Positions 8,441-16,483 of a DNA stretch of 47,398 bases are shown here, piece by piece. Each line of letters begins with the position of its first letter. Position 1 is the first letter of the stretch. Both the position numbers and the translations under genes were made by a program. Origin of the DNA: Nanobdellota archaeon (lineage in GTDB: Archaea > Nanobdellota > Nanobdellia > SCGC-AAA011-G17 > ARS1403); assembly GCA_002687825.1 (NCBI GenBank), contig NZBI01000013.1, positions 1 through 47,398 on the forward strand. Direction: 5' to 3'. The notes beneath the pieces were generated by a model, which saw only the letters and a program-made list of their open reading frames with translations, had not been told where the DNA came from and did not search any database.

Positions 8441-8875
8441 ATGAAACAAAATAAAGTTGAAAAAAGTAAACCTGTGTTTAGAGATGATAAGCATGTTTTG
8501 CTTACCATGGCTATAATTATTGGGGTTGCATTGGTTGCTTTTAATTTTGATAAAATAACTGGAGGGGCAATTACTGAACCAAATTCTTTGAGTGTTTTTC
8601 AAGATGGTAAGCATATAACTGTACAGGTTAACTATCCTACTGGAAAATATGGTAAACCAAATAACATTGTAGATATGAGAGCTAAGGTGGGTGCTAAACG
8701 TTATGATGTAACTACTGAATGCGATCTTGACAGAGGATATGTTTCAAAAGGAACTTCAAGCTGTAAAAGAGAAATTGCTGAATTTTTAATTAGTGGTGGA
8801 ACTTGGAGCGTTGGAGAAGACGTGGTTTTTTCAGTTAGAGGAACTAATATTAAGAGAGATTATACTTTAAGATAA
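8441..8875 (+). CDS. Small membrane-anchored exported protein, ITG family (paralogue 3)
   Basis: A strong SD (GAGGAGG) precedes the ATG. The cytoplasmic N-tail of about 20 residues is longer than in its paralogues. The TM helix (VLLTMAIIIGVALVAFNF) leads to DKITGGAIT, and the outer domain contains TECDLD and SSCKREI as the conserved Cys pair. It ends DYTLR, comparable to SFTVR and KFRS in the siblings. Function unknown. Confidence 0.65.
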   Translation: MKQNKVEKSKPVFRDDKHVLLTMAIIIGVALVAFNFDKITGGAITEPNSLSVFQDGKHITVQVNYPTGKYGKPNNIVDMRAKVGAKRYDVTTECDLDRGYVSKGTSSCKREIAEFLISGGTWSVGEDVVFSVRGTNIKRDYTLR

Positions 8876-8893
8876 TTTCTTTTTTTCTTTTTT
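8876..8893 (+). terminator. T-rich terminator after the ITG trio
   Basis: Right after the stop codon the plus strand is TTCTTTTTTTCTTTTTT. Archaeal RNA polymerase terminates at such T-runs. The MGMT-like gene begins directly after it. Confidence 0.5.
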
Positions 8894-9202
8894 ATGAATT
8901 TTTTTGATAAAGTATATGGATTATGTAAAGAAATACCTGAAGGTAAGGTTAGTACATATGGTTCTATTGCAGATAAATTAGGAAGTAAAGCTTATAGGTT
9001 GGTTGGGCAAGCTTTGAGAAACAATCCTGACCCTATAAATGTACCCTGCTATAAAATTGTTAGAAATAATGGTGAAATTGGTGGCTATTCCGGATCCGAT
9101 CCAAAAAATATTATGAGAAAAATTAAAATGTTAGAATCTGATGGGGTAATTGTGGAAAACGGAAAAATAGATCTCAAAAAATATCTATTTAAATTTGAGT
9201 AA
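8894..9202 (+). CDS. MGMT-like DNA alkyltransferase domain protein
   Basis: At 102 residues it corresponds to the DNA-binding/active-site domain of O6-alkylguanine-DNA alkyltransferases. Family features include EIPEGKVSTYGSIA (helical start), RLVGQALRNNP (recognition helix with the Arg finger region) and VPCYKIV followed by GEIGGYSG. C52 in PCYKIV is where the alkyl-accepting Cys sits in the usual PCHRV; the His is Tyr here. Because Cys is kept, true repair activity is possible, unlike alkyltransferase-like proteins that replace it. The N-terminal domain of full-length Ogt is absent. Its end overlaps the convergent gene by 18 nt. Confidence 0.8.
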   Translation: MNFFDKVYGLCKEIPEGKVSTYGSIADKLGSKAYRLVGQALRNNPDPINVPCYKIVRNNGEIGGYSGSDPKNIMRKIKMLESDGVIVENGKIDLKKYLFKFE

Positions 9203-10300
9203 ATCATCAATTTTCTTTGCTACATCCATTTCCCAATCTTTTTTAAAATTTGTTAAAATAATATTTATTCTGTACTTGTCTATTATTTTCTTGAAATCTT
9301 TGTTGATTATGGGTCCGCTAACAGTTTCATTGAAGATAAATATTGGTAGGGAATTTTCGTTTATTGTCTTTATTCTAATGATTTTTCCAATTAACTTGTC
9401 TCTATAATTATGATCTCTAACTTGTTTATTCTTAACATACTCTTTTGCGCCCAAGTTTGTAATCTCAATTACTATTCTACTGTTATTCTTGAATACGACT
9501 AAATCCCCTTTTGATCTAGACATATTTGTTGTTCTATTTTTTAATAAACTAAATCCAAATTCTTTCAGTTCTGGATAAAGTATTCTTGCATCTTTATCAT
9601 CTATTAATTCTTCTCTTTTAAACCCAAAATCTTTTGAATCTAAATATATTTTAATAGGAATACTATTATATGATGTTTTTGTGTTTCTAAGAGTTTCTTT
9701 TATTTTTTTTGGTAATGGATAAAGTGAGATAAATAAACCTCCTTCATCATGAGTATTTATTCTCTTAGCAGAACGATCATCTCTCTTTACAAATATTTTA
9801 TCACAATTGTCATTATAAAAAACTTTTACTCCGATTCTTTTTAATTTAGAAAAATTTCTTATGTTTAAACATTTAAAAGTTAAATAAAATGAATTAGCAC
9901 TTTTAGCATATATGGTTCTCCCCATTAATATGCAATTTGCTTTCTTAAACATTTTTTCATCTAAAGAATAAACCATTCTACTTTTTATTTTGTTATTTAT
10001 TTTGTTATGTATTAACGTATGTGAGATAAAAATTCTATATTTCAGTGATAAACATAATGCAATAAATTTACTTCCATACCCTAGCATATATAATTCATTG
10101 ATGTGATCCAACAATATTTTATAATCTTTTTTTCTTTTAAATTTGTTCCATTGTCTTAAAGAATGGTTGCCCAATTTTATTTTTTGTCTCTTCAAAATAT
10201 TGTTTAAATTATTATAATTAACTTCTGATAGTTTTATACCATTAGAACTAAGATCCTCTCTCGTTTTTTCTGTAGCTGTAATGTCGTTTAGAGAAATCAT
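9185..10300 (-). CDS. Putative HTH plus PD-(D/E)XK-like nuclease, accessory
   Basis: Not firmly recognised. Residues about 62-105 look like a helix-turn-helix (GYGSKFIALCLSLKYRIF, then TLIHNKI). Residues 265-281 read GDLVVF...IVIEIT: D266 and E279 in consecutive strands, the layout of a PD-(D/E)XK core, though the usual Lys of ExK is Thr281. The protein is very rich in Lys, Asn and Ile. It is a single gene with its own promoter, overlapping the MGMT-like gene tail to tail. It could be a free-standing homing- or restriction-type endonuclease; without the catalytic Lys, activity is uncertain. Confidence 0.5.
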   Translation of the reverse strand: MISLNDITATEKTREDLSSNGIKLSEVNYNNLNNILKRQKIKLGNHSLRQWNKFKRKKDYKILLDHINELYMLGYGSKFIALCLSLKYRIFISHTLIHNKINNKIKSRMVYSLDEKMFKKANCILMGRTIYAKSANSFYLTFKCLNIRNFSKLKRIGVKVFYNDNCDKIFVKRDDRSAKRINTHDEGGLFISLYPLPKKIKETLRNTKTSYNSIPIKIYLDSKDFGFKREELIDDKDARILYPELKEFGFSLLKNRTTNMSRSKGDLVVFKNNSRIVIEITNLGAKEYVKNKQVRDHNYRDKLIGKIIRIKTINENSLPIFIFNETVSGPIINKDFKKIIDKYRINIILTNFKKDWEMDVAKKIDDLLKFK

Positions 10301-10320
10301 ATGTGTATAGTGCCTTTAAT

Positions 10321-10330
10321 ATTATATAAA
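10321..10330 (-). promoter_or_regulatory. TATA box of the 9185-10300 gene
   Basis: On the minus strand TTTATATAAT lies 21-30 nt before the ATG, so the mRNA would be essentially leaderless. Confidence 0.55.
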
Positions 10331-10371
10331 CATTATGGTTCTATGATAAGGCTTCATTTATAATAGCAAAG

Positions 10372-10380
10372 TTTTAAATT
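10372..10380 (+). promoter_or_regulatory. TATA box of the DUF192 gene
   Basis: TTTTAAATT sits 26-34 nt before the ATG at 10406 with no SD between, fitting a leaderless mRNA. Confidence 0.45.
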
Positions 10381-10405
10381 TTGATAAAGTTTTGTTTAAG
10401 TTCAA

Positions 10406-10816
10406 ATGAAAAGATTAATATTTCTCCTTGCAATTATTATTCTTATTGTGTCAATGAATATTCAAAGTGAGGAAGTTTGTATTGGTGAAAATTGTTTTGA
10501 AATTGAAGTAGTTTCTAATGACCCTGAAAGAAGTAAAGGGTTAATGTTTAGAGAGAAATTAGAAGGAGGGATGTTATTTGTTTATGAAGATGAAGGTGTT
10601 AGAAATTTTTGGATGAAAAATACTTTGATTCCTTTAGATATGATTTGGATTAATAAAAATAAAGAAATAATTTATATTGAAGAAAATGTTCAACCTTGTG
10701 AAAATATTAATTGTGAAAGTTACGGCATTAATGAAAATTCTATGTATGTTTTAGAAATAAATGGTGGGGAAAGTAGTAAAAGAAATATTAAAGTTGGAGA
10801 TAAAGTTATTTTTTAA
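10406..10816 (+). CDS. DUF192 (COG1430) exported protein
   Basis: A signal peptide or anchor (LIFLLAIIILIVSMNIQS) is followed by a compact DUF192 domain. Its hallmarks are ERSKGLMFREKL, GMLFVYEDEG, FWMKNTLIPLDMIWI and a closing VLEINGGE...VGDKVIF. DUF192 proteins are small extracytoplasmic beta-barrels of unknown biochemical function, common in bacteria and archaea. Three cysteines near the N-terminus (EVC, ENC) and a PCENINC insert are extra and may form disulfides. Convergent with the next gene, overlapping by 4 nt. Confidence 0.85.
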   Translation: MKRLIFLLAIIILIVSMNIQSEEVCIGENCFEIEVVSNDPERSKGLMFREKLEGGMLFVYEDEGVRNFWMKNTLIPLDMIWINKNKEIIYIEENVQPCENINCESYGINENSMYVLEINGGESSKRNIKVGDKVIF

Positions 10817-11196
10817 TCTTCAGAGGTATCAACTAATATTTTCCCCAATCCTTCGTTGACTTCTTTAAATTCTTCTTCATTCCATGAACCAATTGTTACT
10901 TTAAGGTCTGTAGTCCTATATTTTTTATTCCCTTCTATTTCTTCTTCAAACTCAACTCTATCATAAGATAAACCAACTGCACCTATCATCCATGAGTGGG
11001 TTACTCCTTGCCCTTCTTTGTCTCTTAAATAATAGACATCATATGGTTTGTTAAGTGTGTCTAGAGGTTTTGCTGTAGGTGTTTTTTCTAGATATGCTTC
11101 TAGCTCAACACGTAAACTTGTATAGTCTGTACCCTCATCTGGATGTGAAGTAAAATCAAAAACATTTGTCAGATATTCTGGAGTTGAATTAGACAT
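10813..11196 (-). CDS. Hypothetical protein, 127 aa
   Basis: An acidic soluble protein with no signal peptide or TM segment and no motif I recognise. The predicted mix of strands (YDVYYLRD, HSWMIGAVGLSYDRVEFEEE, DLKVTIGSW) suggests a small alpha/beta fold. It stands alone between the convergent DUF192 gene and scpA. Codon use matches its neighbours, which supports it as a real gene. Confidence 0.55.
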   Translation of the reverse strand: MSNSTPEYLTNVFDFTSHPDEGTDYTSLRVELEAYLEKTPTAKPLDTLNKPYDVYYLRDKEGQGVTHSWMIGAVGLSYDRVEFEEEIEGNKKYRTTDLKVTIGSWNEEEFKEVNEGLGKILVDTSED

Positions 11197-11242
11197 AAGG
11201 TTTTATTATAATTTAACCTATTTAAGGATTTATATTTTGAAA

Positions 11243-11956
11243 TTATCTTTTGAGAATCTCTATTTCTCCAAAGTGTTCTTTTTGCATTAAATCTATTTTT
11301 CTTTGATTATCTAAATGTAGTAATGGGACGAAAGTAGAGATTTTATCTTCTCTTCTATCGCTTTTTGTGAATTCGTGGAAGGTTAATTTTTTCCCTCCTG
11401 TTTTAAAGAAACTTAAGATTCTTGAATATATACCAGTTATTACTTCTGTTATGTCTACTTTTTTTTCTGGTACCTCTACTTCTGGAATAGATTTCATGTC
11501 TTCCATATGTCTAAAGACTCTTCTTTTGTTAACTTCCAATGCTTTTTGGAGTGCAGAGACTAAATCATTAACACTTACTTTTCTTCTTCTTGGTTGTGGA
11601 GTTTTTGGTATTACAATTATTTGATTTTCTTCCATTTCTCCTAGATCTACATCATCATATAATTCGTTATCAAATTCTTCTGGAGGGTTGATTATGTTTT
11701 CAAACCTTGTTAAGTCATCTTCTACTAAACGTCTTGTTTTTAATTTTAATAAAATTGCTGAGGCTAAAACTATTTTTCCAGAAATATTAAAATTCATTTC
11801 TTTTAGTTTTTTTAAAGTTTCTAGGTATTTTTTTGATAATAAAGAAATATCAATATTCCAAGGATCCATTTCTTCAGATTTTACGAGGTCATAGATGATT
11901 GTTTGCCATGTAATTTCATCCTCTTGAAGAAGCATGTTGTAAAGTTTTTCTTGCAT
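11243..11956 (-). CDS. scpA: Segregation and condensation protein A (kleisin)
   Basis: The N-terminus matches ScpA closely: WQTIIYDLVKSEEMDPWNIDISLL, then the ILLKLKTRRLV helix. The middle is a low-complexity acidic linker, and the C-terminus (ITGIYSRILSFFKTGGKKLTF, then VPLLHLDNQRKIDL) is the winged helix that contacts the SMC head. ScpA links the two heads of SMC in the condensin complex and is often encoded beside smc; no smc lies in this window. At 237 residues it is of normal size. Leaderless start supported by the TATA box at 11977-11987. Confidence 0.9.
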   Translation of the reverse strand: MQEKLYNMLLQEDEITWQTIIYDLVKSEEMDPWNIDISLLSKKYLETLKKLKEMNFNISGKIVLASAILLKLKTRRLVEDDLTRFENIINPPEEFDNELYDDVDLGEMEENQIIVIPKTPQPRRRKVSVNDLVSALQKALEVNKRRVFRHMEDMKSIPEVEVPEKKVDITEVITGIYSRILSFFKTGGKKLTFHEFTKSDRREDKISTFVPLLHLDNQRKIDLMQKEHFGEIEILKR

Positions 11957-11976
11957 GATTTTATAATTTAGAGAAT

Positions 11977-11987
11977 ATTATATAAAC
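11977..11987 (-). promoter_or_regulatory. TATA box of scpA
   Basis: On the minus strand GTTTATATAAT lies 21-31 nt upstream of the scpA ATG, predicting a leaderless mRNA. Confidence 0.55.
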
Positions 11988-12036
11988 TTAGCGTTAGAAC
12001 GTGTATTTTATGTAACTATTTTTAAGTAGTGTATAA

Positions 12037-12052
12037 CCGAAAGGTTTAAATA
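12037..12052 (+). promoter_or_regulatory. Strong BRE/TATA promoter
   Basis: CCGAAAGG (BRE-like) followed by TTTAAATA (12045-12052) is one of the best promoter matches in the window. Initiation is expected near 12073-12078, leaving a leader of about 75 nt before the ATG at 12152. That is unusual in a region where most mRNAs look leaderless. Confidence 0.6.
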
Positions 12053-12089
12053 GGGATTATTTACTTATTATATTATATCACCTCTTTTT

Positions 12090-12119
12090 CCCAGGATCTG
12101 ACTTCGGTTGGGTCTTGGG
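12090..12119 (+). ncRNA. UUCG-tetraloop hairpin in the leader of the 12152 gene
   Basis: CCCAGGATCTGAC (12090-12102) pairs over all 13 positions, allowing G-U pairs, with GTTGGGTCTTGGG (12107-12119). The loop is TTCG closed by C-G, the very stable cUUCGg tetraloop. It sits between a strong promoter and the gene's SD (GGAG, 12139-12142), which can itself pair with CTCT at 12129-12132. It could be a cis-regulatory leader, a stabilising 5' structure or a small RNA; no known riboswitch class recognised. Confidence 0.5.
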
Positions 12120-12151
12120 TTTTACGATCTCTTAGATAGGAGAATATTAAA

Positions 12152-12526
12152 ATGGACCATGATGCAAGTGATGTTAAACAATATTGTAATAAGAGATTTC
12201 TTACAGAACAGTCAAGATTAGGAAGAGGAATTTTTAGTGTTTCTTCTGATGGAAGGTTTCTTGGAAGGGCTAGTATAGAAGGTGCAGAAATTGGACTTAT
12301 CGCGGGATTAAAACCTAGGCATTACCATGAGGTGGTTAGATATTTGAATCCTGGAAAACCAGAATTAGAAGAATTAAGAGATTTAATCAATTCGGAAGGA
12401 AAGGAAATTAGTCCTGGACTTCACTTGGTAGTTGCTTTAACAGATGAAGCTATTGAAGAGCGAGAGAAAAGAGAGCTTGTTAAGAGGAATGGATTTGTAT
12501 CTGCTGTTATTTATGAAATAGAATAA
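12152..12526 (+). CDS. Hypothetical protein, 124 aa, with structured leader
   Basis: Not recognised. The protein is soluble, with a glycine-rich beta-like middle (GRGIFSVSSDGRFLGRASIEG) and a charged C-terminal helix (EAIEEREKRELVKRNG). The ATG is preceded by GGAG at 9 nt spacing and by the hairpin leader. A strong promoter with a long structured leader suggests high or regulated expression. Its end is 2 nt from the convergent eS27A gene. Confidence 0.55.
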   Translation: MDHDASDVKQYCNKRFLTEQSRLGRGIFSVSSDGRFLGRASIEGAEIGLIAGLKPRHYHEVVRYLNPGKPELEELRDLINSEGKEISPGLHLVVALTDEAIEEREKRELVKRNGFVSAVIYEIE

Positions 12527-12528
12527 TT

Positions 12529-12714
12529 TTATTCTTTCTTTTTTACTTCTACAAAACCGCATTTGCCGCATACATATCTATCAGAATGATTTCCTAAGAA
12601 GTAACCTGGGCCACATCTTTGGCAAGATCTTTCTCTAGTTACTGTATCGCCTTCTACCTTATACTTTTTCCAAACTTCACTTTGCTTCTTGTTTTTCGTT
12701 TGTTTCTTTGCCAT
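12529..12714 (-). CDS. rps27ae: Small ribosomal subunit protein eS27A (S27ae, eS31)
   Basis: The 61-residue protein has the four-Cys zinc ribbon of archaeal S27ae: C31/C34 in SCQRCGPGYFL and C49/C52 in VCGKCGF, plus the basic N-terminus with VWKKYKVEGD. It has full family length. It is the last gene of the minus-strand cluster after eS24, as in many archaea. The 30-nt gap before its start holds the third, diverged copy of the hairpin element. Confidence 0.92.
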   Translation of the reverse strand: MAKKQTKNKKQSEVWKKYKVEGDTVTRERSCQRCGPGYFLGNHSDRYVCGKCGFVEVKKKE

Positions 12715-12744
12715 CTAAACTTTCAAGAAAAGTTTAATCAAAAA
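12715..12744 (-). promoter_or_regulatory. Intercistronic hairpin element, copy C (eS24/eS27A)
   Basis: It fills the gap between the eS24 stop and the eS27A start. After TTTTTGATTAAAC the RNA can fold a 9-bp stem (12716-12736) with loop CUU. It shares the order T-run, purine/AA, CTTTT, CTT loop, AAAG with copies A (13314-13346) and B (38172-38209), but has more substitutions, several keeping the pairing. Confidence 0.5.
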
Positions 12745-13131
12745 CTATTTCTTTTCCTCCTTTTTTGGAGCTTCTTTTACTTCTTCCTTAGGAGCTTCTT
12801 CCTTTGGTTTTTCTTCTTTTTTTGCTGCTTCTTGTGCTGGAGGTGGAGAAGCTTCACCTTCTTTTGCTTTCTTCTTTTTCTTATTTATTTTTTCAAAATT
12901 TTCCTTGTCTTCTTTAGATTTGTAAATATTAGCTATAATTTTTGATTTTTCTCTTCCAAAATGTGGATAGATGTGTAATACAGAGATTACATCTTCTGAG
13001 GATTTAGTTTTTTCTGATAACTGTTTAATTATTTCTTTTTCGTTCGGAGTTGGTTTTTTAAAGTGTTCTAGTTCGTATGTAACTCTCGTTCTCTTTAACA
13101 GAGGTAGTGTTTTTTCTTTTATTAATTTCAT
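12745..13131 (-). CDS. rps24e: Small ribosomal subunit protein eS24 with long charged C-terminal tail
   Basis: Residues 1-85 match eS24: LLKRTRVTYELEHFKKPTPN, then VISVLHIYPHFGREKSKIIANIYKS split by the usual turn. Residues about 86-128 form an added disordered tail rich in Lys, Glu, Ala and Pro, ending KKEEKK. A similar tail occurs on eS6 (25922-26422). The start overlaps the end of spt4 by 4 nt, so translation is coupled. Confidence 0.92.
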   Translation of the reverse strand: MKLIKEKTLPLLKRTRVTYELEHFKKPTPNEKEIIKQLSEKTKSSEDVISVLHIYPHFGREKSKIIANIYKSKEDKENFEKINKKKKKAKEGEASPPPAQEAAKKEEKPKEEAPKEEVKEAPKKEEKK

Positions 13132-13313
13132 CTTGCTTTTATTGCATATTCGCCTTTATTTTGAATTTCAGCTTTTTTTGCAACTTCTGAAACATTTGGG
13201 TCTACAACATATAAACGACCTTGCCAGTTTTCACTGAAATCTGAAGATTGACAAATAGGGCAAACTGAGTCCTTTACAAATAATTTACACTTTTTACAAA
13301 CTTTTCTCTTCAT
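13128..13313 (-). CDS. spt4: Transcription elongation factor Spt4 (RpoE'')
   Basis: A 61-residue zinc protein with C6-x2-C9 (CKKCKLFV) and C18-x2-C21 (CPICQ), then SENWQGRLYVVDPNVSEVAK, which is diagnostic of Spt4. Spt4 pairs with Spt5 on the RNA polymerase clamp to increase processivity; no spt5 gene is in the window. Position after rpo7 and before eS24 is the standard archaeal order. Upstream of its ATG is copy A of the hairpin element. Confidence 0.93.
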   Translation of the reverse strand: MKRKVCKKCKLFVKDSVCPICQSSDFSENWQGRLYVVDPNVSEVAKKAEIQNKGEYAIKAR

Positions 13314-13346
13314 TGAACCTTTTTAAGAAAAAGCTTCACCAAAAAG
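13314..13346 (-). promoter_or_regulatory. Intercistronic hairpin element, copy A (rpo7/spt4)
   Basis: It lies between the rpo7 stop and the spt4 ATG. The 27 nt at 13319-13345 match 38176-38202 with one difference. The RNA folds CUUUUU-CUU-AAAAAG (13319-13333); beyond a G-G mismatch the stem can continue with A-U pairs. Two T-runs also make it look like a weak archaeal terminator, so intra-operon attenuation is an alternative to a protein-binding or processing site. Confidence 0.55.
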
Positions 13347-13910
13347 CTATTCCTTATCCTCCTTTGTTGCTTTTTTCTTATCATCAACTAACCACTGTAA
13401 ATTTCCTAAACCTGGTTGTCTCATAGTTAAACCTATTTTTGGATTGTTAAGATCTTTATAACTTACAGCTACTATTCTAGCTTTACATTTATCTTTAGTT
13501 TTTAATACTTTTTTGGATTCTTTACCAGTTAATACGCCTACCTTGCTTATACTGACAAAATCGTCCATTGTTTGAGAAACGTGAATCATCCCATCTATAG
13601 CTCCAATATCAAAGAAAACTCCGAAATCAGTTATATCTGTTACAGTCCCTAAGACTACTTCTTGGATTTCTGGTTTGAATGTTAAAATTTTAAAATTAGT
13701 ATCGTAATATGCTGCTCCATCACCTGGGACTATAACTCCTTCCCCCACCTTTGAAATTTCCTTTATTGCTAGAATTATTCCCCAGTCTTTGTCTATTTTT
13801 CCTTCGTATTGTTCATTAAGACGTTCTTTCAAAGTTTTTTCTAAATTTTTATCGTCAAAATTACTTGGAGGTAATCTGACATGACTTTGGATTTCTAGTT
13901 CGTAAAACAT
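13347..13910 (-). CDS. rpo7: DNA-directed RNA polymerase subunit Rpo7 (RpoE')
   Basis: I start at the ATG at 13910 (MFYELEIQSHVRLPPSNF), the conserved Rpo7 N-terminus; a start further up would run through the 52-aa gene. Residues 1-80 are the tip domain. Residues about 80-165 are the S1/OB domain (GTVTDITDFGVFFDIGAIDGMIHVSQ). The ending (GLTMRQPGLGNLQWL, then a Lys/Glu tail) is typical. Rpo7 forms the polymerase stalk with Rpo4 and binds nascent RNA. The previous gene ends 1 nt before this start. Confidence 0.93.
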   Translation of the reverse strand: MFYELEIQSHVRLPPSNFDDKNLEKTLKERLNEQYEGKIDKDWGIILAIKEISKVGEGVIVPGDGAAYYDTNFKILTFKPEIQEVVLGTVTDITDFGVFFDIGAIDGMIHVSQTMDDFVSISKVGVLTGKESKKVLKTKDKCKARIVAVSYKDLNNPKIGLTMRQPGLGNLQWLVDDKKKATKEDKE

Positions 13911-13911
13911 T

Positions 13912-14070
13912 TTATTCTTCTTTTTCCTTTTCTGCAAGTTTTTCTGCTTCCATAGCACAGAATGTTTCAAACCAACTTAACCCGCTATAATCGATTTCCT
14001 TTTTTTCTTTTTTCTCACCTTGTAAATGGTAAGAATTCTCTCCAGTTTCGTAGGGCATTTTATCTGTCAT
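13912..14070 (-). CDS. Small conserved-position protein, 52 aa, between PIN gene and rpo7
   Basis: The reading frame runs from ATG at 14070 to TAA at 13912. It encodes an N-terminal MTDKMPYETGENSYH, a central SGLSWFETFCAME with an aromatic core, and a charged Glu/Lys helix at the end. It fits between the PIN gene stop (14074) and the rpo7 start (13910) with 1-3 nt gaps, exactly as a real operon member would. I do not recognise the family. Possible role: a small partner of polymerase or of the PIN protein. Confidence 0.55.
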   Translation of the reverse strand: MTDKMPYETGENSYHLQGEKKEKKEIDYSGLSWFETFCAMEAEKLAEKEKEE

Positions 14071-14073
14071 TTT

Positions 14074-14424
14074 TTATATTATTATTAATTTTTTCTTAGC
14101 TCTTATTATTAATTTTTTTCCTTTAATTCTTTTTTTTAATTCTTTATCTTGAGTTGCTATTGTGTAATTTTCTAATCTTGCTAAAGTGTCATCAACTGTC
14201 TCTTCTTCTTTTGATTTTAATTCTTTTATTTTATTTTTCTTAATTAGAGCTAAAATTATCTTCGCTCTCTCTTTATCTTTTGCTTTTCCACCCTTTATAA
14301 GTTTTTCTAGCTCTTCTATCGTCTTATCAACTATGAAAATCTCTTCTCCAGTTAATTCAGTTAAGAAATCTATCTTAAATTTTAGACAACTTATTAGAAA
14401 ATTAGTATCTAGAACTATTTTCAT
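14074..14424 (-). CDS. PIN-domain protein, Fcf1/VapC9-like
   Basis: This 116-residue PIN domain has the acidic residues of a metal-dependent RNase: D6 in LDTNFL, E in DKTIEELEKL, D in VDDTLARL and D in IATQDKELKKR. Archaeal PIN proteins of this type (COG1412, related to eukaryotic Fcf1) sit beside aIF2-gamma and rpo7 and are thought to act in rRNA processing; no antitoxin gene is present. It is the first gene of the minus-strand cluster. Its TATA box at 14448-14457 predicts a leaderless start. In other archaea aIF2-gamma often directly precedes it; here the gyrase genes intervene. Confidence 0.82.
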   Translation of the reverse strand: MKIVLDTNFLISCLKFKIDFLTELTGEEIFIVDKTIEELEKLIKGGKAKDKERAKIILALIKKNKIKELKSKEEETVDDTLARLENYTIATQDKELKKRIKGKKLIIRAKKKLIII

Positions 14425-14447
14425 CTAAATTAATTTTATTTTTTCTC

Positions 14448-14457
14448 CTTTAAATAC
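14448..14457 (-). promoter_or_regulatory. TATA box of the PIN-rpo7-spt4-eS24-eS27A operon
   Basis: GTATTTAAAG on the minus strand lies 24-33 nt before the PIN gene ATG, giving a leaderless transcript for the whole cluster. Confidence 0.5.
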
Positions 14458-14542
14458 TTTACTGAAAAACGATGATTTTTGAAGATTCTTTAGTAGTACA
14501 GAGCTTGTAGTAGCTAAATAATGCAGTTTTGAGGTGGGAAAC

Positions 14543-14552
14543 CTTTTTAAAT
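14543..14552 (+). promoter_or_regulatory. TATA box of the gyrB operon
   Basis: CTTTTTAAAT is followed by the gyrB ATG at 14597, implying a leader of about 20 nt. Nothing else is visible in 14458-14542. Confidence 0.5.
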
Positions 14553-14554
14553 GA

Positions 14555-16482
<1,928 letters not shown>

Positions 16483-16483
<1 letters not shown>

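Noticed and set aside
9185-10300. LAGLIDADG homing endonuclease
   Set aside because: No LAGLIDADG-like helix pair is present; the nuclease-like residues fit a PD-(D/E)XK arrangement better.
12619-12945. Plus-strand open frame rich in Phe and Leu
   Set aside because: It is the antisense image of the Lys/Glu-rich eS24 tail and eS27A, both firmly identified.
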